Source of the DNA: an uncultured Streptococcus sp.
GTDB taxonomy: Bacteria > Bacillota > Bacilli > Lactobacillales > Streptococcaceae
Assembly (NCBI GenBank): GCA_934215455.1
Contig: CAKPZX010000048.1
Span: 1 to 10,861, forward strand
DNA: 10,861 bases
Direction: 5' to 3'
How positions within the stretch are numbered: position 1 is the stretch's first letter; every line of letters begins with the position of its first letter. Of the stretch, positions 7,719-10,861 are shown in pieces. Position numbers and translations under genes: made by a program. Under the pieces are notes generated by a model. It worked only from the letters and a program-made list of their open reading frames with translations, ran no database searches and was not told the DNA's origin.

Positions 7719-8702
7719 ATGCGTGTTACCATCAAAGATGTGGCAAAACTCGCTGGCGTCGCGCCTTCAACTGTCACGCGCGTCATCCAAAATAAATCCA
7801 CGATTAGTGATGAAACAAAAAAACGAGTCCGTGAGGCCATGGTCGAGCTGGATTACCATCCCAACCTTAATGCTCGCAGCCTTGTCAGCCAATCTAGTCA
7901 AGTCATTGCTTTGGTTCTACCAATCGATAGTGACGTTTTCTACCAGAATCCTTTCTTCCCAACTGTTTTAAGAGGGATTACCCAGATTGCTTCAGACAAT
8001 GATTATGCCATCCAAATCTGTACGGGGCAAAATGAAGAACGGCGGCTTGACAACCTCAAACAACTCATCTACGGAAATCGTGTAGATGGTTTGATTTTCC
8101 TTTATTCCAACCCGAATGATCCCCTCGTTGACTTTGCGATCAAAGACAAGTTCCCCTTCCTCATTCTCGGAAAGGCAGCTTCTCCTTTTGTTTCGCTAGT
8201 GGATAATGATAATATCAAGGCTGCATTTGATGCGACAGAATATTTCATTCAACAAAACTACCGAAAAATTGCGTTTATCGGGGGAAACAAAGAGCTGTCT
8301 GTGTCTCAAGACCGCTATGAAGGTTATAAAGAAGCCCTCCAAAAAGCAGGGATTCCTCTCGATGAAAAACTGGTTCATTTTTCATTTGGTTTTATGTTGG
8401 AAGATAATTCTTATCAAATGATGGAAAGCCTTCCCCTAGCAGAGTTAGATGCCATCATGACAACCGATATTCTCGTTGCTGAAGGGGTGCGCCAATACCT
8501 TTTAGAACACCAGCTGACAATCCCGATTATTTCCTTTGATTCGATCAAGCCACGACTCGATATTGAGGCTTATATTGACATCAATGCAGTGGAACTCGGA
8601 CGTGAGTCTGTTCGGACAATTCTACAAATTATCAAGGATCACAAAGAAGGAAAAACCGTTTGCTACCGTCAATTGATTGACCATACCATTACGAAACTTT
8701 AG
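7719..8702 (+). CDS. malR: LacI-family maltose operon repressor
   Basis: Dimeric DNA-binding repressor expected to hold the malX and malQ promoters shut until a malto-oligosaccharide binds. Residues 3-57 form the LacI helix-turn-helix and hinge: VTIKDVAKLAGVAPSTVTRVIQ (3-24), with the recognition helix in PSTVTRVIQN, and the minor-groove hinge helix YHPNLNARSLVSQ (46-58). Residues 61-327 are a periplasmic-binding-protein-like ligand and dimerisation domain, with VDGLIFLYSNP, IAFIGG and ISFDSIKPRL segments typical of the family. The 327 residues are normal in length. AGGAGG (7706-7711) lies 7 nt before the ATG and overlaps the malA stop. The pullulanase gene starts 8 bp after malR, so the repressor is co-transcribed with genes it probably controls. 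The target is inferred from context. Confidence 0.95.
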   Translation: MRVTIKDVAKLAGVAPSTVTRVIQNKSTISDETKKRVREAMVELDYHPNLNARSLVSQSSQVIALVLPIDSDVFYQNPFFPTVLRGITQIASDNDYAIQICTGQNEERRLDNLKQLIYGNRVDGLIFLYSNPNDPLVDFAIKDKFPFLILGKAASPFVSLVDNDNIKAAFDATEYFIQQNYRKIAFIGGNKELSVSQDRYEGYKEALQKAGIPLDEKLVHFSFGFMLEDNSYQMMESLPLAELDAIMTTDILVAEGVRQYLLEHQLTIPIISFDSIKPRLDIEAYIDINAVELGRESVRTILQIIKDHKEGKTVCYRQLIDHTITKL

Positions 8703-8710
8703 GAGTCTTT

Positions 8711-10786
8711 ATGTCTACATTTACTGCTTATTTAGATGACCAAGACCTGATTCGTATCCAAAAAGGAGAGGAGCATATCCTTCCTTTTTATTTGGAAACA
8801 AACCAAGGTCGTCTTGCCTTAATCCCTGTCAAAACGTCAAGTGGAGCGACTGATACAGGAGACTATTTCTTAAGCCCTGTTCCGCTTGAACTCGGAGAAG
8901 AGTACACCATCTACGATGCTGCTGGAAATTCTTCTATTCTCCACTATCGTCAAATTGTTCGCAAACCCATTTTTGATCAAACCTTCACCTATAGTGGAGA
9001 GGATCTAGGAAGTTTCTACACACCAAGTCAGACACAATTTAAATTCTGGGCACCGATTTCGCAGAATGTGACCCTTCATATCGAAGATCAGGTCTATCCG
9101 ATGAATCGTACGGAAAACGGTGTCTGGGAACTCGTGCTCAAAGGGGATTGGGAAGGAGCTGCCTACCACTATGAGTTTCGTGTCAATGGCCTAGAACGTC
9201 GGATTCATGATCCTTATGCTCTATCCTCTTTAGCGAACTCTGGAGATAGCTTGGTCATCGACCGGAAGAAGATCACACGTCCTATCACGCGTGCCACTCG
9301 TCAATTAGACCCGACAGAAGCAATCATCTACGAGATGAGCGTTCGGGATTTCTCTGCCCAAAAGGAGGCTGGCTTTAAACACCCTGGTAAGTTTAAAGGC
9401 TTGACAGAGTCGCCCCAACTCAATGGTGAGATCCTTGGATTTGATTACCTTCAAAAACTGGGTATTACCCATGTACAGTTACTTCCTGTCTATGATTTCG
9501 GTAGTGTCGATGAAGAGGAGCAGTGGAAGGCCTACAACTGGGGTTATGATCCTGTCCAATACAATGTTCCAGAAGGAAGCTATGCGAGTGACCCTAACGA
9601 TCCTTATGCGCGAATCCTAGAGCTCCAAGACACCATTGACACCTATCACCAGGCCAATCTGAGTGTCATCATGGATGTAGTCTACAATCACGTCTACCAA
9701 GCAGATGAGTATGCTTTTGAACAGATCGTTCCTGGTTATTTCTACCGTTATAATGCAGAGGGAGAGCGGACCAATGGAACCTTCTGTGGAAATGACGTGG
9801 CAAGTGAGCGCTCCATGGTGAGACACTATATCAAGCAATCTCTCAAACAATGGGTTTCCCTCTACGGCTTTGATGGTTTCCGCTTTGACTTGATGGGAAT
9901 CCTAGACATTCAAACCATGACAGAGATTGCAGAAGAACTCCGTGAAATCTATCCTAACATCTATCTCTATGGGGAAGGGTGGAAGATGGATACCGGCCTC
10001 TCTGAAGATCAGCTCGCTCACCAGTATAACGCGAAACGATTACCAGCCTTTGGCTTTTTCAGTGATAACTTCCGGGATACGATCAAGAGAACACTTGTAG
10101 CTGGTCACCGTCGTGAGAGTCAACATCCTGCGAATGATTTTGAGAACATTCTAACGGCGAATGTCGGAAAGCTAGAACCTGCTCATTTCACCCAACCTCA
10201 ACAAGCCATTCAGTACGTCGAATGCCACGACAATGCAACTGTTTTTGATTATTTCCAACTTGAAAAGGAAGAGATTCGTCTAGAAGATCGAAAGGCTCTC
10301 TCACGCCTCGCGCTTCATTTGGTACTATTATCTCAAGGAGTGCCGTTTATCCATGCTGGCCAAGAATTTTATCGCAAAAAAGGGCTCGAAGACAACACCT
10401 ATAACTTGCCAGATCATCTCAACCAATTGGACTGGACATCCCTTTCAAAATGCCAAGAAGAAATTGCTTTTCTTGAAGAATTGATTGCTTATCGGAAATC
10501 ACAGCCACTCCTTCGCTTGAAAAAAGGGCAAGAGATTCGAGACTACTGTGATGTCAAATGGTTGTCTGACCATCATTTGATCTACACGATTGAGAAAGAT
10601 CGTGAAAAAATAACGATTCTTGTCAATATCAGTGATCAAGAACAGACCTATCAACATCCGAGCGATAGTCAGCTGCTATTTGCTTATCCTCATGCCAACC
10701 TAAAAACCCCTATTCCTAAAGGAAAGGAACTTTCTATTCCTGCCCATAGTTGGCTCCTTCTCCATGAAACTGAATCAACAAAATAA
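8711..10786 (+). CDS. pulA: Intracellular type I pullulanase (GH13 alpha-1,6-debranching enzyme)
   Basis: Hydrolyses alpha-1,6 branches in imported limit dextrins or glycogen so that MalQ and the phosphorylase can finish them. The 691 residues comprise an N-terminal beta domain (about 1-95), a CBM48-like domain (about 100-185, with QTQFKFWAPISQNVTLHI), the GH13 barrel (about 200-600) and a C-terminal beta domain. The type I pullulanase signature YNWGYDP is at 275-281. The four GH13 regions are DVVYNH (322-327), GFRFDLMG with nucleophile D393, LYGEGW with acid/base E422, and YVECHDN with D507. There is no signal peptide or LPXTG sorting motif, so this is not the cell-surface pullulanase SpuA/PulA of streptococci. 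AGGAG (8701-8705) overlaps the malR stop, 5 nt before the ATG. It is the last gene of the malA-malR-pulA cluster. Confidence 0.94.
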   Translation: MSTFTAYLDDQDLIRIQKGEEHILPFYLETNQGRLALIPVKTSSGATDTGDYFLSPVPLELGEEYTIYDAAGNSSILHYRQIVRKPIFDQTFTYSGEDLGSFYTPSQTQFKFWAPISQNVTLHIEDQVYPMNRTENGVWELVLKGDWEGAAYHYEFRVNGLERRIHDPYALSSLANSGDSLVIDRKKITRPITRATRQLDPTEAIIYEMSVRDFSAQKEAGFKHPGKFKGLTESPQLNGEILGFDYLQKLGITHVQLLPVYDFGSVDEEEQWKAYNWGYDPVQYNVPEGSYASDPNDPYARILELQDTIDTYHQANLSVIMDVVYNHVYQADEYAFEQIVPGYFYRYNAEGERTNGTFCGNDVASERSMVRHYIKQSLKQWVSLYGFDGFRFDLMGILDIQTMTEIAEELREIYPNIYLYGEGWKMDTGLSEDQLAHQYNAKRLPAFGFFSDNFRDTIKRTLVAGHRRESQHPANDFENILTANVGKLEPAHFTQPQQAIQYVECHDNATVFDYFQLEKEEIRLEDRKALSRLALHLVLLSQGVPFIHAGQEFYRKKGLEDNTYNLPDHLNQLDWTSLSKCQEEIAFLEELIAYRKSQPLLRLKKGQEIRDYCDVKWLSDHHLIYTIEKDREKITILVNISDQEQTYQHPSDSQLLFAYPHANLKTPIPKGKELSIPAHSWLLLHETESTK

Positions 10787-10824
10787 GAGGCTGGGACAAA
10801 AGTCCTAGCCTCTCAATTATTTTT
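10786..10824 (+). terminator. Rho-independent terminator after pulA (GAGGCTGGGACAAAAGTCC-type repeat hairpin)
   Basis: A 12-bp stem with one G-U pair (10786-10797 with 10802-10813) and an AAAA loop is followed by the T-rich CAATTATTTTT. It begins on the last base of the pulA stop codon. Hairpins of this sequence type recur after many streptococcal genes, so it is probably one copy of a dispersed terminator-like repeat. The stem could also serve a convergent gene entering from the right. Confidence 0.88.
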
Positions 10825-10861
10825 GGATTGTCGAGCAAGACGCAGTGGTTGAGTGGGCTCT

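Noticed and set aside
1..10861. CRISPR arrays, tRNA/rRNA genes, insertion sequences, phage or toxin-antitoxin genes
   Set aside because: Nothing of these types was recognised on either strand; apart from hairpins and operators no direct or inverted repeats of note were seen, and almost all space is filled by mal genes.

Overview
The window looks like chromosomal DNA of a Streptococcus, most likely a viridans species of the mitis/sanguinis/parasanguinis type. The evidence is low GC, strong AGGAGG-type ribosome binding sites, the gene set and order of the pneumococcal maltose/maltodextrin locus (malM/malQ-malP diverging from malXCD, then malA-malR), and a GAGGCTGGGACAAAAGTCC-type hairpin of the kind found after many streptococcal genes. 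The species cannot be fixed from the sequence alone.

Layout. Positions 1-1199 (minus) hold the first 399 codons of a glycogen/maltodextrin phosphorylase (malP), cut by the left edge. Positions 1244-2773 (minus) hold the 4-alpha-glucanotransferase malQ, 44 bp upstream of malP in the same operon. A 448-bp divergent control region (2774-3221) carries two back-to-back sigma-A promoters and three LacI-type operators. To the right on the plus strand are malX (lipoprotein sugar-binding protein, 3222-4478), malC (4612-5907) and malD (5909-6751), both permeases, then malA (DUF1189-like membrane protein, 6895-7707), malR (LacI-family repressor, 7719-8702) and an intracellular type I pullulanase (8711-10786). 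A rho-independent terminator overlaps the last stop codon.

How the genes work together. MalX captures maltodextrins at the cell surface and MalC/MalD form the membrane channel. No ATPase is encoded here, so one such as MsmK/MalK must come from elsewhere. In the cytoplasm the pullulanase cuts alpha-1,6 branches, MalQ reshuffles short glucans and releases glucose, and MalP releases glucose-1-phosphate. MalR presumably represses both divergent promoters until maltose or maltotriose appears. Its likely sites are two copies of an identical 14-bp core, placed in opposite orientation at the two promoters, plus a 28-bp near-palindrome over the malX transcription start. malA, malR and the pullulanase gene are tightly packed and show no convincing promoter or operator of their own, so they probably depend at least partly on read-through from the malX promoter.

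This is a well-known kind of locus and I found no new system. The points worth a second look are regulatory: the operator layout, the long structured malQ leader, the two intercistronic hairpins and their relation to the repeat-type terminator. The unexplained MalA protein is also worth attention.
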